A DNA stretch of 64,000 nt, taken from Nocardia testacea NBRC 100365. GTDB taxonomy: Bacteria; Actinomycetota; Actinomycetes; Mycobacteriales; Mycobacteriaceae. Position numbers and translations under genes: made by a program. Under the pieces are notes generated by a model that did not search any database, was not told where the DNA came from, and was given only the letters and a program-made list of their open reading frames with translations. Location of the stretch: the NCBI RefSeq assembly GCF_000308775.1, contig NZ_BAGJ01000088.1:1-64000 (forward strand). The letters run 5' to 3'. Numbering within the stretch: the stretch's first letter is position 1; every line of letters begins with the position of its first letter. This document shows, piece after piece, positions 1 to 8,325 of this stretch.

Positions 1-697
1 GCGTGACGTGCAGAGGACGGATCGGGGCCGGCTCCGGCGCGGACGGCACAAGTGGCGTCGGTTCGATCGCGGGAAGGGCCGAGTCCAGCGGGAAGCCCGC
101 CTCGGCAAGTTCGGCGATGGTGGTGCGGTCACCGTATTCGAGCTCTTCGATCACCGCGTAGGCCTGCTCGGCGGTCCAGACGACCGCACTGCGGTGATGG
201 GCGCGGTGGAACCAGGCGCGCAGCGGGTTCTGGGTGTTGCACAGCAGCACATCGCAGCCCGGCGGCGGGGCCGACTTCTTCTCGAGCCGCATGGTCGAGC
301 CGCGGGGCGGGAGCACGACCACGAGCCCGGTGACGAACGCGCTACCGCCGACCTGCTCGGCGGCGGCCTTCAGTTTGAACACCCCGTCGCGAACCTGGTC
401 GTAGGGAGTGGTGTCGTTGTCGCGCACACTGATCGGGTCGCCCGCGGAGCCCGGAACCCGCCAGCGGCTGTTGGTGGTGCACTGCAGCACGTTGCCGGTG
501 ACCTCGGGGTCGATACCTTTGATCTCACCGACCACGGTCGTGTACGGGGTGATGATGACCAGGTCCACCTCCTGTCCGGAGATGAAGCAGTTCGTGATGG
601 CGACTCCGGGAACCCGATAATCCCCCTCCCATTTCCGGAGCCAGCCGACAACCCGTTTCTCCGCGCCCGATCTGAGCTTGTCGGCGATGACGAGCAT
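1..697 (-). CDS. NERD domain-containing protein (3' end outside window)
   Basis: The reading frame starts with ATG at 697 and runs off the left edge, so only the N-terminal 232 residues are visible. A GAGGGG ribosome site sits 7 nt upstream of the ATG. The first 110 residues fit a NERD (nuclease-related) domain: a basic N-terminal helix with GAEKRVVGWL, then a core with a QEVDLVIITPYTTVVGEIKG segment, where the D and the E-I-K triad correspond to the PD-(D/E)XK-like site of that family. The later part continues as a folded region without a second domain I can name. NERD proteins are presumed nucleases or DNA-processing factors, often fused to kinases or helicases, and the missing C-terminus could hold such a partner. 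The domain call is from sequence pattern; the function is inference. Confidence 0.75.
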   Translation of the reverse strand, partial: MLVIADKLRSGAEKRVVGWLRKWEGDYRVPGVAITNCFISGQEVDLVIITPYTTVVGEIKGIDPEVTGNVLQCTTNSRWRVPGSAGDPISVRDNDTTPYDQVRDGVFKLKAAAEQVGGSAFVTGLVVVLPPRGSTMRLEKKSAPPPGCDVLLCNTQNPLRAWFHRAHHRSAVVWTAEQAYAVIEELEYGDRTTIAELAEAGFPLDSALPAIEPTPLVPSAPEPAPIRPLHVT

Positions 698-975
698 CCC
701 GATACCCCTCCCTGTCGCCGGTGATGTGGACACGATATCGGTAGTCGCGCGGCCGGGCGCGAAACCCTTTGCCACAGAGACTCTTCATCTCCGGCGCGCC
801 CCGGTATCCGGACCTCCTACCTGCAACGACCGTGCCGGCTATTGCGGGAGCGGCCGTTCGTACGGTATTCGACTTCACGGAGCGCCGACGGTGGCGGTAC
901 CGATTCGTCGGCTGCCCCCCTTGTGGGCGCCCGCCGCGCTGCACCGCAGCCGACACCGGCCGCACGGAGGACACC

Positions 976-2109
976 ATGCTGTTCGATATCACCCCTGAAC
1001 AGGAGTTCTTCCGTTCCACCACGGCGAAATTCCTGACCACCCGGGCGCCGGTGGACCGGCTTCGCCGGCTGCGCGGGGACGACGACGGGTTCACCGCCGA
1101 CTATTGGCGCCGCGGTGCCGAACTGGGCTGGACCTCTCTGCTGGTGGGCGAGGATCACGGCGGCGGCACGATCAGCGGCCGGCCCGTCACCGATCTCACG
1201 CTCGTCGCCTACGAATTCGGCCGCCGCGCCGCGCCCGGGCCCCTGGTGCCGGTGAATATCGTGGCCGCGGCGCTGTCGGACACCGGCGCCCACCCGGCGG
1301 TTCTCGCCGCACTGCTGAGCGGTGAATCCGTCGCGGCCTGGTGTCATGCCGAACCCGCTCCGCGACACGAACTCGGCGCGACCGCGCTCGAGATCCGGCC
1401 CGACGGCATCGATCTGGTGCTCGACGGCGTGAAACAGCCGGTGGAATCGGCGGCGGCCGCGGGCCGGCTCCTGGTCACCGGGCGCTGCGCCGGCCGCCTC
1501 GCGCAGGTCCTCGTCCCCGCGGAGACGCCGGGCATCTCGTATACGCCGCTGCGCTCGCCCGACCTGACCCGCCGGTTCTCGCGGGTCGTCTTCGACAATG
1601 TCCGGGTACCTCGGACTGCGCTGGTGGGGGAGCTCGAGACCGCGGGCAGCCGGATCGAACGGCAGGTGGAGATCGCGCTTGTGCTCCAGTGCGCCGAAAC
1701 GGTCGGCGCGATCCAGACGGGATTCGAGATGACCCTCGACTGGCTGACCGATCGCTATTCCTTCGGCCGGCCGCTGGCGTCGTATCAGGCGCTGAAACAC
1801 CGTATGGCGGACTTGAAATCGTGGCTGGAGGCCGCGCACGCCATCGCCGACAGTGCCGCCGCCGCGATCGACGGGAACAGTCCCGAGTCGGGCATGCTGG
1901 TGGATGTCGCGCAGGCGTTCATCGGCCACCACGGGCCGGAACTGCTCCAGGACTGCGTCCAGCTGCACGGCGGCATCGGGCTGACCTTCGAACACGATCT
2001 GCACCTGTTCCTGCGCCGGGCCACGGTCAACGGCACGCTCCACGGCACACCGGCCGAACACCGCCGCCGGATCGCCGACCGCCTCGTCGAACAGGAGTTT
2101 CCGGTATGA
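976..2109 (+). CDS. acyl-CoA dehydrogenase family protein, FAD-binding (beta-type) subunit
   Basis: A 377-residue acyl-CoA dehydrogenase-fold protein. The frame is open further upstream, but ATG 976 follows a GGAGG site by 5 nt and begins with the typical MLFDITPEQEFF N-terminus. The flavin-binding Arg/Phe/Gly motif is intact (DRYSFGRPL, then YQALKH), and the C-terminal QLHGGIGLTFEHDLH helix is present. The usual catalytic IYEGT position reads TLHGT, so the classical Glu is missing. It overlaps the next acyl-CoA dehydrogenase gene by 4 nt (ATGA). Mycobacterial FadE pairs such as FadE26/27 form alpha2beta2 heterotetramers that oxidise steroid side-chain CoA esters; by analogy this would be the FAD-binding partner. 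The substrate is unknown, and steroid or branched acyl-CoA is inference. Confidence 0.85.
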   Translation: MLFDITPEQEFFRSTTAKFLTTRAPVDRLRRLRGDDDGFTADYWRRGAELGWTSLLVGEDHGGGTISGRPVTDLTLVAYEFGRRAAPGPLVPVNIVAAALSDTGAHPAVLAALLSGESVAAWCHAEPAPRHELGATALEIRPDGIDLVLDGVKQPVESAAAAGRLLVTGRCAGRLAQVLVPAETPGISYTPLRSPDLTRRFSRVVFDNVRVPRTALVGELETAGSRIERQVEIALVLQCAETVGAIQTGFEMTLDWLTDRYSFGRPLASYQALKHRMADLKSWLEAAHAIADSAAAAIDGNSPESGMLVDVAQAFIGHHGPELLQDCVQLHGGIGLTFEHDLHLFLRRATVNGTLHGTPAEHRRRIADRLVEQEFPV

Positions 2110-3347
2110 CCGCCGAGATCGAAGCCGTCGAGAGTTTCCGTCTGCGGGCACGAGCCTGGATCCGGGCCGAGCTCGGGCCCTACCGCGCCGAGGCCGTCGC
2201 CGGGCTGCGCAAGGTCGCGCGGGAGGAGGAACTCGCGGCCGTAGCCTACGACCGGCAACTCCAGCGCGCGTTCTACGAGGCCGGGTTCGCCGGTATCGCG
2301 ATTCCGGTCGAATACGGCGGCCGCGGTCTCACTGCCGCACACCAGCGGGCGTTCACCGGTGAGCTGGCCGGATACGAATACCCCTCCCGGTGCCAGGTGC
2401 CGACCCTGTCGCCGTGCGCGGCGGTACTGCTCGATTTCGGCACCGAGGAGCAGAAGTGCCGCCATATTCCGGCCATGCTGCGGGGCGAGGAGATCTGGAT
2501 GCAGTTCCTCTCCGAACCCGGCGGCGGTTCCGATGTCGCGGGTGCGGTGACGACCGCCGTACGCGACGGCGACGACTGGATTCTCAACGGCGCCAAGATC
2601 TGGACCACCGGCGCGTGGTACTCCGACTGGGCGCTGTGCCTGGCCCGGACCAACTGGGATGTACCCAAACATCGTGGTCTGACGGTTTTCATGCTGCCGA
2701 TCCACCAGCCCGGTATCGAGGTCCGCCAGATCGAGATGCTCAACGGCGCCCGCGAATTCTGCCAGGAATTCCTCACCGACGTCCGGGTGCCCGATACCGA
2801 TCGGATCGGTGCGGTGGACGGCGGCTGGACGGTCGGCACCCGGTGGATGTATCACGAACGTCTGCTGTCGGAATCGCCGTATGTCACGGTGCCCGAGAAA
2901 CCCGCCATATCCGACCGGTCTCCGGTCGAGATCGCCTACCGGGCGGGGACTCTCGACGAACCTGGCGTCCGGGAGCTCGTCGGGGAAGCCCATATGCTCG
3001 AGATCGTCGGGACCGAACTGCAGCGCCGGCTCGGCGCCGGGATGGCGTCCGGCCGTCTCTCCGATCAGTCGGCCGCTGTCGGCCGGTTGTTCCGCGGTGT
3101 CGCCGAATCGCGACGTGCCACCATCGAATACGAGATCGCCACGGCGGGCGGTGCCATCTGGACCGGCGAATTCGGCGATATCGGCGATGTGTTCCTGATG
3201 CGGCAGGTCAGCTGTATCGGCGGCGGCACCACAGAGATGGCCCGCAATGTGATCAGCGAACGCGTGCTGGGTATGCCCCGTGAGGCGCGGTCGGACCACG
3301 ATGTCCCGTTTCGCGACGTACCACGCGGCGGCCGGCGCGGCTCCTGA
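2106..3347 (+). CDS. acyl-CoA dehydrogenase, alpha-type subunit of a heteromeric enzyme
   Basis: A 413-residue acyl-CoA dehydrogenase starting within the stop codon of the preceding gene (ATGA overlap), so the two are almost certainly co-translated. It has the FLSEPGGGSDVA middle-domain motif and the WILNGAKIWTTGA flavin/substrate loop. The RxxFG motif found in its partner is lacking. The C-terminal IYEGT motif is IGGGT, so the canonical Glu is replaced by Gly, but WMYHERLLSE places a Glu at about residue 251, where isovaleryl-CoA dehydrogenase-type enzymes carry the catalytic base. The complementary loss of motifs between the two subunits is what alpha2beta2 FadE enzymes show. The C-terminal 20 residues are polar and basic. 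The acyl-CoA substrate cannot be told from sequence. Confidence 0.85.
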   Translation: MTAEIEAVESFRLRARAWIRAELGPYRAEAVAGLRKVAREEELAAVAYDRQLQRAFYEAGFAGIAIPVEYGGRGLTAAHQRAFTGELAGYEYPSRCQVPTLSPCAAVLLDFGTEEQKCRHIPAMLRGEEIWMQFLSEPGGGSDVAGAVTTAVRDGDDWILNGAKIWTTGAWYSDWALCLARTNWDVPKHRGLTVFMLPIHQPGIEVRQIEMLNGAREFCQEFLTDVRVPDTDRIGAVDGGWTVGTRWMYHERLLSESPYVTVPEKPAISDRSPVEIAYRAGTLDEPGVRELVGEAHMLEIVGTELQRRLGAGMASGRLSDQSAAVGRLFRGVAESRRATIEYEIATAGGAIWTGEFGDIGDVFLMRQVSCIGGGTTEMARNVISERVLGMPREARSDHDVPFRDVPRGGRRGS

Positions 3348-3781
3348 GAAGTCGCCGGCCTCGTCGCCCGGCCCGGCGGTGGTTTCGTGCTCCGGGGCCT
3401 CCGCCGGAGGAACGCGGCGAGTTCGGATGGCTGCCTCCGGAGGAGCTCGAGCCCTTCCGCGCACTGCCGCGCGAGTTCGCGACCGGCGGACTGTTCTGGC
3501 CCTCCGACGGCGATCCGACCGGCTTCCGGGGGAAGATTTATCAGGAATGGATATCCGACGAGTTCGGGGTCGGTCTCTACGACCTGGTCGACCCAGAGGA
3601 TGTGCGGGACCTGCTGAAACGGCTCGAGGAATGGCTCGGCCGGGCGGATGCCGGTGCGGTGCCGGTGCCGCTGTTCGGACACGACAGCGACGACGGGTAC
3701 GCGCTGACGCGGGTGCGGTCGCTGGCCGCTTTCCTGCGCACGGCCGCGGCCCAGGGACTCTGGCTGTTCCCCGACTACTGA
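3301..3781 (+). pseudogene. small protein gene with an apparent frameshift
   Basis: From about 3404 to the TGA at 3779-3781 one frame encodes a convincing soluble protein: GEFGWLPPEELEPFRALPRE, then GGLFWPSDGDPTGFRGK, acidic helices, and a C-terminal AAQGLWLFPDY. That frame has no ATG, GTG or TTG between its upstream stop (3281) and the conserved part. A neighbouring frame offers ATG 3301 with a plausible N-terminus (MSRFATYHAAAG). A single indel near 3390-3410 would join them. Either the gene is decayed, a sequencing error is present, or an uncommon start is used. The start overlaps the end of the acyl-CoA dehydrogenase gene, and the 3' end overlaps the convergent ATPase gene by 7 nt. I do not recognise the family with confidence. 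Confidence 0.45.
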
Positions 3782-4857
3782 TCGGCCACGGCGACCGGTT
3801 CGGTGCCGATCTGCGGTAGCAGCGCCAGCCGGCTGGTCGTGCGCTGGATATCGGGCGGCAGATGATCTCCGGTCAGGCTCACGGTGAGCGGCGCGGCGGC
3901 GACGAGGTGCAGGCGGCGGTCCCGATCGCACAGCACGTCCACCAGGTTGGCGAAACGTTGCGCGGCGTCGCGGCCGGTGGTGGCCAGCGGGGGCAGGCCC
4001 GACACTGTCCAGTCCCGGAACCGGTCGGCCAGGCCCAGGTAGTCGATGGTCGAGTACGGCCCGTCGCAGAGGTCGGTGAAATCGAACCAGACCGCGTCGC
4101 CGCGCACCGCCCGGGCGGTCACCGCGCGTGCACCGAGCCGGAGGCGCTGCCGTTCGGCCGGCGCCGGCGGCACCAGCCCGGCTCGCGCCAGCTGGGCGCC
4201 GGTGCCCGGCCAGAGGTAGCCGCCGCGCTCGAACTCGGCGGCGGGTGTTCCCGGCCGGTGGGTCCGCCGGTAGTCGTGGGGGCCGGCGACCTCGACGATG
4301 TCGAGCGAGCGGTGCAGGGTCGCGGCCAGCGGTTCGATCAGGTGATGGAACAGCGGGTTCGGCAGCAGACCCGTCGGCGGATAGTTCGAGGTGGCGACCA
4401 GCGTGATCCGCTGGGCGAGTAGCGATTGCACGACCCTGGCCATGATGGTGGCGTCACCGGGATCGTGGACATGGAATTCGTCGAAACACACCAGCCGGGA
4501 ATCGCCGAGTAGTTCGCGCACGGCGCGGTCACCGGCGTGTTTCTCGTGGCGGTGGGCGGCGTAGCGGGTGTGGAATTCGCGGAAGAACTCGTGGAAGTGC
4601 ATCCGCCGTTTCCCGGTGATCGGTAACGCCGCGTAGAAGGTATCGGTCAGCCAGCTCTTCCCGCGCCCGACCGGCCCCCAGACGTACACACCGCGCGGTG
4701 CCGCGCCGCCGAAGAGCGGACGGCGGCGCGATAGCTCGTCGCCGAGCCGCACCAGCCGGGTGGCGGCCGCGTACTGGGCGGCGTCCAGGTCGAAACCCGC
4801 CGTCCGGGCGGCCACCTCGAAAACCTCCGGTGTCCAACCGTGTTCTGTCCCGGCCAC
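3775..4857 (-). CDS. zapE: ZapE/AFG1-type AAA+ ATPase
   Basis: A 360-residue P-loop ATPase of the AFG1/ZapE family. Walker A is GPVGRGKS, Walker B is LVCFDEFHVHDPGDA (the family-typical DEFxVxDxxDA), and sensor-1 lies in TLVATSNYPP. ZapE associates with the division ring in proteobacteria, and AFG1 proteins aid turnover of membrane proteins; in actinobacteria the role is not settled. I chose the GTG at 4857 because a GAGGAG site lies 9 nt before it. The GTG at 4866 has that same site directly abutting it, which is too close. The gene stands alone, and its stop overlaps the convergent small gene by 7 nt. No signal peptide is seen; it should be cytoplasmic. Confidence 0.85.
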   Translation of the reverse strand: MAGTEHGWTPEVFEVAARTAGFDLDAAQYAAATRLVRLGDELSRRRPLFGGAAPRGVYVWGPVGRGKSWLTDTFYAALPITGKRRMHFHEFFREFHTRYAAHRHEKHAGDRAVRELLGDSRLVCFDEFHVHDPGDATIMARVVQSLLAQRITLVATSNYPPTGLLPNPLFHHLIEPLAATLHRSLDIVEVAGPHDYRRTHRPGTPAAEFERGGYLWPGTGAQLARAGLVPPAPAERQRLRLGARAVTARAVRGDAVWFDFTDLCDGPYSTIDYLGLADRFRDWTVSGLPPLATTGRDAAQRFANLVDVLCDRDRRLHLVAAAPLTVSLTGDHLPPDIQRTTSRLALLPQIGTEPVAVADQ

Positions 4858-4954
4858 CTTCGCCACCTCCTCGGTCCCGGAGGCCAGCCTGGCAGGACGA
4901 TGCCGGCGAGCCCAGAGATCAGGAGCACATGTGAGGATGATCGCGCGGAGGGCG

Positions 4955-6421
4955 TCAGGCGGCGGGTGTCAGCGTGTAATCGCGGGGGTCCAGTCGGCGG
5001 ACACGGCGGCGGTACCGGGTCACCGTACCCGGCCAGTTGTTGGTGATCTTGCCCGCCGCGTTGCGGTACCAGCTCGAGCAGAAGTTCCACGGGGTGCGTT
5101 CCAGGCGTTTCTGCAGGGCGTCGTTGAACGCCTGCTCGGTGTCTGCGCGCACCTCCAGGACATGCCCGGGGGTGGTGGCGAGCAGTTCGACCGCCTGCCG
5201 GATGTAGCGGGACTGCGATTCGATCATGTAGATGATCGACCCGACGCCCAGATTCGTATTGGGCCCGTAGACCATGAACAGGTTCGGGAATTCGGGCACC
5301 GTGATCCCGTAGTAGGCGTGGGCGCCCGCGGACCACGCCTCGGCCAGCTCGCGCCCGTGGCGTCCGGTGATACGCATCGGCCACAGGAACTCGGTGCCCT
5401 TGAACCCGGTGCCGTAGATGATCACATCGGCCTCGTGCAGGGTGCCGTCGGCGGTGCGCACGCCCCGCGGGGTGATCTCGGTGATACCCGAGGTGGTCAC
5501 TTCCACATTCGGCCGGGTGAGCGCCGGATAGTAATCGCTGGAGAACAGGGTGCGTTTACAGGCGATCGGGTAGTCGGGAGTGAGGGCGGCCCGCAGGTCG
5601 GGGTCGTCCACGTTCTTCGTCAGATTGCGGGTGGCCAGTCGCGAGACGAGACGGCCGATGATCGGTAGTTCCACCAGGCCCAGCGAGGAGATCTCGGCGG
5701 TCAGCCACCAGCCGAACCGCTCCACCAGCAGCATGCCCGGGATCCGGGCGAAGAGTTGGTGCTGGATCGGGGAGTAGTCGGTGTCGAACTTGGGCAGCAC
5801 CCAGGCCGCGGTGCGCTGGAACAGGGTCAGCTGCCCGACCACCGGCTGTATCCGCGGCACGTACTGGATGGCGCTGGCCCCGGTGCCGATACAGGCCACC
5901 CGTTTCCCGGTGAGGTCCACCTCGTGATCCCACAGGGCCGAATGGAAGGCGGGGCCGGCGAAACTGTCGATGCCCGGGATGGCGGGCAGTTGCGGGCGCG
6001 AGAGCTGACCGACGGCGGAGATCAGCACCTGCGCGGTCCGCCGGCTCCCGTCGGCGGTGTGCACCGTCCAGGTGCCGGCCTGCTCGTCGAAGACCGCGTC
6101 GGTGACCTCGACGCCGAACTCGATCCGGTCGAGCAGGCCGTGCCGCCGGGTCACGCCGCGCAGATAGTCGTGGATGGCGGCCTGACCGGAGTAGCGCTGC
6201 GGCCAATCGGGCTTCTGTTCGAAGGAGTAGGAATACAGCGGGGACGGCACATCGCAGGCCGCGCCGGGGTAGGTGTTCTCCCGCCACACACCACCGAGAT
6301 CCTCGGCCTTCTCCAGGATGGTGATCTGGTCGAACCCGTGCCGGCGCAATTCGATGGCCACGCCGATACCACCGAATCCGGCGCCGATGATCACGATAGA
6401 TACCGGGCGTCGCGCACTCAT
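4955..6421 (-). CDS. flavin-containing monooxygenase, Baeyer-Villiger type
   Basis: A 488-residue class B flavoprotein monooxygenase. The N-terminal FAD Rossmann motif is VIIGAGFGGIGVA and the second dinucleotide motif is VACIGTGASAIQ. The BVMO fingerprint FxGxxxHxxxW(P/D) is present as FAGPAFHSALWD. GGVWRENTYPGAACDVPS is the usual flavin-contacting stretch. It should insert oxygen next to a ketone, or oxidise a heteroatom, using NADPH. ATG 6421 follows a GGAG site by 5 nt; an in-frame upstream extension lacks coding character. The gene is transcribed away from the FBP-domain gene, with a 235-nt shared promoter region. The substrate is unknown; paralogues of this type are numerous in Nocardia, Rhodococcus and mycobacteria. 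Confidence 0.88.
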   Translation of the reverse strand: MSARRPVSIVIIGAGFGGIGVAIELRRHGFDQITILEKAEDLGGVWRENTYPGAACDVPSPLYSYSFEQKPDWPQRYSGQAAIHDYLRGVTRRHGLLDRIEFGVEVTDAVFDEQAGTWTVHTADGSRRTAQVLISAVGQLSRPQLPAIPGIDSFAGPAFHSALWDHEVDLTGKRVACIGTGASAIQYVPRIQPVVGQLTLFQRTAAWVLPKFDTDYSPIQHQLFARIPGMLLVERFGWWLTAEISSLGLVELPIIGRLVSRLATRNLTKNVDDPDLRAALTPDYPIACKRTLFSSDYYPALTRPNVEVTTSGITEITPRGVRTADGTLHEADVIIYGTGFKGTEFLWPMRITGRHGRELAEAWSAGAHAYYGITVPEFPNLFMVYGPNTNLGVGSIIYMIESQSRYIRQAVELLATTPGHVLEVRADTEQAFNDALQKRLERTPWNFCSSWYRNAAGKITNNWPGTVTRYRRRVRRLDPRDYTLTPAA

Positions 6422-6583
6422 ACCCACTCCTGTCGCCGCTGTGGTTTTCCTCACTGTAAGACGGTGCCTGTGGTCCGGATCGGCACTTTCGGCCAAACGT
6501 TTCGGGGCCGCCACCGAGCTGTCCGGGCCGGCCCGGGGCGATCCCGGGCGCTGAGGGCACGGCGGTCACCGGCGGAAAACCGA

Positions 6584-6612
6584 TTGCCCGCGGGTGGCGT
6601 GGCCGATAGATT
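6584..6612 (+). promoter_or_regulatory. predicted sigma-A-type promoter of the FBP-domain gene
   Basis: TTGCCC (6584-6589) and TAGATT (6607-6612) are separated by exactly 17 nt and lie 44 nt before the ATG at 6657, with a GAGGAG ribosome site between. The spacing and both hexamers fit a housekeeping promoter. This is a pattern call only. Confidence 0.5.
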
Positions 6613-6656
6613 GTCGCGGTTTTGTCCATCCCGACTGCCGGAGGAGATGCAGTGTT

Positions 6657-7145
6657 ATGAAACCCCTGACCGAACGCGAGATCAGAGCGTCGTTCGTCAA
6701 TTGCTCGAAAGGCGACGCCAAACGTCTATCGGTACCCGCCGACCTGGCCGACCGGCCCTGGGACGATCTGGACTTCCTGGGCTGGACCGACCCCGGCGCT
6801 CCCGGACGCGCCTATCTGGTGGTGCCCGAGGAACACGGACCGGCCGGGATCGCCCTGCGCTACGAAACAGGTGGACCGCGACGTTCGCAGATGTGCACCA
6901 TCTGCTCCACCACGCACACCAACGGCGGTGTGGTGCTGATGACGGCGCGCAAGGCGGGTGAGTCCGGCCGGCGCGGCAACTCGACCGGGACCTACATCTG
7001 TGACGATCTGTCGTGTTCGCTGTACGCCCGCCGGAAGAAGACGCCCGCGATGGGCCGTGCCTATCGCGACGATTTCGATCCCGAGTACCGGATCGAGCAG
7101 ATCCGGGAGAACATCACCGCGTTCCTGACCCGGGTGCGCGGCTGA
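6657..7145 (+). CDS. FBP domain-containing (EF-G-binding, FusB-like treble-clef) protein
   Basis: A 162-residue protein matching the FBP domain family. A conserved N-terminal helical part (ALTEREI-like start, SFVNCSKGDAKRL) leads into a C-terminal four-cysteine treble clef: CTIC near residue 80 and CDDLSC near 119, followed by the basic helix LYARRKKTPAMGRAY. In FusB/FusC this zinc domain binds elongation factor G and frees it from fusidic-acid-stalled ribosomes; actinobacterial relatives are uncharacterised. The ATG at 6657 has a GAGGAG site 10 nt upstream and a good promoter 5' of that. The gene is convergent with the ankyrin gene, with a hairpin between them. The zinc site is visible; an EF-G partnership is family inference. 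Confidence 0.75.
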   Translation: MKPLTEREIRASFVNCSKGDAKRLSVPADLADRPWDDLDFLGWTDPGAPGRAYLVVPEEHGPAGIALRYETGGPRRSQMCTICSTTHTNGGVVLMTARKAGESGRRGNSTGTYICDDLSCSLYARRKKTPAMGRAYRDDFDPEYRIEQIRENITAFLTRVRG

Positions 7146-7220
7146 CCATCGCGGTGGATATCGCTCGACGAGAAAGAGGTAGTGGCTGTGCGCCGATACT
7201 CGAGACCCGGCCCGGGAAGG

Positions 7221-7289
7221 GTTCCGGATCCCGCATCACGACAGCGGAATCCGGAGCCTCCCGCATCCTCCCCGGCCGAGGCGGCCCGG
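7221..7289. repeat. diverged direct repeat, copy 1 (pair with 8133-8200)
   Basis: About 69 nt beginning GTTCCGGA and ending GGCCCGG match the segment at 8133-8200 at roughly 85 percent by eye, with a single 1-nt gap. Both copies share CACGACAGCGGAAT and CCCGCATCCTC cores and are each followed by a GC-rich hairpin. The two copies bracket the ankyrin gene. The segment lies between two convergent genes and does not encode a protein I can support. Confidence 0.7.
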
Positions 7290-7322
7290 CCGGGCCGGAC
7301 CGCGCCGGTCGGGGAGAATGCG

Positions 7323-7340
7323 CCCGGGGGTCACCCCGGG
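7323..7340. terminator. hairpin between convergent genes (possible bidirectional terminator)
   Basis: CCCGGGG pairs perfectly with CCCCGGG across a 4-nt loop. It lies 3' of the FBP gene and overlaps the stop codon of the convergent ankyrin gene. There is no T-tract, which is common for actinobacterial terminators. Confidence 0.4.
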
Positions 7341-8083
7341 TCGAAGGAGCCGAGGCGGTGGCCGAGGAGTTCGGCGATCGCCGCATGCCCGTCCTGCATC
7401 GATGTCTCCCCGCCCCGGCCTCGGTCGCCGTAACACAAGGTGACCACATCGGTGCCGTCCCCGGCGGGGTGGCGGTGCACCGTGTACTCGCGATCGGATC
7501 CGGCCCATCGTCGCGCCAGCAGCGCGACCGGGTCGGCGGACGTGAGATCGGTCGCGATGGCCAGAGCGGTGCGACCCCGCGCGTCGGTACGAGCCGGGTC
7601 CGCGCCGTGGGCCAGCAGCGCCCGCACGATCCCGTAGCGGCCGTCCTGGGCGGCGATCGTCAGCGGAGTGCCCGGTATCTCCGGATCGGCTCCCGCTGCC
7701 AGCAAGAGCTCCACTGTTTCGCGATGCCCGTTGCGGACCGCCCACAGCAGCGGCGGCGTCCCCGGGCCGGTCTGTTGCGGATGGGGTGGCTCCGGGGTGT
7801 CCGGGTCGGCGCCGGCGGCCAGTAGTGCCGCGACGACGCCGGTATGGTTCCAGCACGCCGCGGCGCACAACGGCAGTCCTTCGTCCTCGCCCCCGCCGCA
7901 GCGATGCGGGTCGGCGCCGTGTGCCAGCAGCAGCCGTACCGCCTCGGTGTCGCCCTGGACCGCGGCCCGGTACAGGGGAGTGGTCCCGTATTCGTCCGGC
8001 TCGTCGGGATCCGCCCCGGCTGCCAGAAGCTCTCGCACGCGCCCCGCGCCCTCCCACGAGACGGCCGCTACCAGATCTGTCAC
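7331..8083 (-). CDS. ankyrin-repeat protein
   Basis: A 250-residue protein made of about five ankyrin repeats. Recurrent units are VRELLAAGADPDEPDEYGTT, VRLLLAHGADPHRC, VAALLAAGADPDTPEP, VELLLAAGADPEIPGTP and VRALLAHGADPARTDARGRT, spaced about 33 residues apart, each with the TPL/ALxxA helix start. The last 60 residues are a distinct C-terminal part rich in charged residues. No signal peptide or membrane segment is seen, so a cytoplasmic protein-protein adaptor is likely. The start is GTG at 8083; no strong ribosome site is visible, so the start is uncertain. The gene is embedded between two copies of a 68-69 bp repeat, which may mark how it arrived or duplicated. The partner is unknown. Confidence 0.85.
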   Translation of the reverse strand: MTDLVAAVSWEGAGRVRELLAAGADPDEPDEYGTTPLYRAAVQGDTEAVRLLLAHGADPHRCGGGEDEGLPLCAAACWNHTGVVAALLAAGADPDTPEPPHPQQTGPGTPPLLWAVRNGHRETVELLLAAGADPEIPGTPLTIAAQDGRYGIVRALLAHGADPARTDARGRTALAIATDLTSADPVALLARRWAGSDREYTVHRHPAGDGTDVVTLCYGDRGRGGETSMQDGHAAIAELLGHRLGSFDPG

Positions 8084-8132
8084 ATGTCCATTGGAGCCGG
8101 TGGGTCAACTGGATAACGCGGCCGAGGGAGGG

Positions 8133-8200
8133 GTTCCGGACTCCGCACCACGACAGCGGAATTCGGAGCGCCCCGCATCCTCTCGGTCGAGGTGGCCCGG
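8133..8200. repeat. diverged direct repeat, copy 2 (pair with 7221-7289)
   Basis: This is the second copy of the repeat described at 7221, located in the promoter side of the ankyrin gene. Similarity fades after 8200, but both copies continue into a related arrangement: a GGTCGG(G/C)GAG-like stretch, then a CCCGGG hairpin. Confidence 0.7.
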
Positions 8201-8325
8201 GCCTACCGGTCGGCGAGGGCGTGCCCGGGTCGCTCCGGGCCGGGGTGATGGCGGATTAGCCTGGGCGGTATGACCGATCGACGCCGAGGCGCATCCCGCA
8301 ATGCCGGACGCTTCCCCCGCGACCC

